Source: Climacteris rufus (taxonomy: Eukaryota > Chordata > Aves > Passeriformes > Climacteridae). Taken from it: DNA of 64,000 nt. Made by a program: the position numbers and the translations under genes. Below the pieces are notes generated by a model. It worked only from the letters and a program-made list of their open reading frames with translations. It made no database searches and was not told the origin of the DNA. Numbering within the stretch: the first letter of the stretch is position 1; the number at the start of each line of letters is the position of its first letter. The stretch is taken from the NCBI GenBank assembly GCA_013398175.1, contig VZRZ01001923.1, positions 434,001-498,000 of the forward strand, given 5' to 3'. Shown piece after piece: positions 63,881 to 64,000 of the stretch.

Positions 63881-64000
63881 ATTGTCTTTGTTGGCGTCAT
63901 GTTGGACATGGCCAATTTCAACATGCAGGTCAGCAGTTTTCATAGATTTCCCTCACATTCTTAGTATTATATGTTTATCTTATTTTAAATAAGTGTGTGC
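63881..64000. other. non-coding end of window
   Basis: Short remainder with no recognisable feature. It could include more of the diverged CR1 copy to its left. Confidence 0.5.

Noticed and set aside
1..64000. tRNA, rRNA, CRISPR array, operon or prokaryotic defence system
   Set aside because: None of the expected landmarks (internal tRNA promoter boxes in a cloverleaf, regularly spaced direct repeats, dense co-directional genes) was seen. The window is vertebrate DNA.

Overview
The window is vertebrate nuclear DNA and almost certainly from a bird. The main evidence is about ten CR1 LINE fragments. Most are 5'-truncated and several end in the avian CR1 3' tail (variants of TTCCAACC..AACCATTCTATGATTC). 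Also bird-like are the low overall repeat density and a short solo LTR whose TATA/AATAAA layout resembles avian alpharetroviruses. The DNA is AT-rich with few CpGs. No bacterial-style genes, operons, tRNA or rRNA genes, or CRISPR arrays are visible.

Positions 1-59,900 read as intergenic or intronic DNA. I recognise no exon of a host protein-coding gene. The readable landmarks are CR1 fragments at about 3465 (+), 7888 (-), 14124 (+), 25052 (-, the longest, about 870 bp, with part of the reverse-transcriptase ORF), 30306 (-), 35541 (+), 44252 (+), 46180 (+, internally deleted) and 54841 (+, tail only). An older CR1/L3-like fragment lies near 21590 (+). Microsatellites, homopolymers and an 18-bp tandem repeat are scattered among them. 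Several AT-rich, homeodomain-site-like stretches could be conserved non-coding elements, but that needs an alignment to test.

Positions 59,900-64,000 are the most informative part. A 306-bp solo LTR (59917-60222, minus strand) has TG..CA ends and a perfect 6-bp target-site duplication. About 150 bp beyond it lies a roughly 3.1-kb minus-strand relic of a protein-coding sequence (about 60373-63520). It is broken into many frames and rich in K/P/E and S-L-x-[M/D/I] repeats, which is reminiscent of the AHNAK/periaxin family. A 10-N assembly gap flanked by poly(T) runs interrupts it. A last minus-strand CR1 fragment follows at 63711.

No genes in the window can be shown to work together. Everything positively identified is mobile-element sequence, simple repeat or a pseudogene. 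I did not find a convincing new biological system. The pseudogene with its adjacent solo LTR is the part most worth re-examining.
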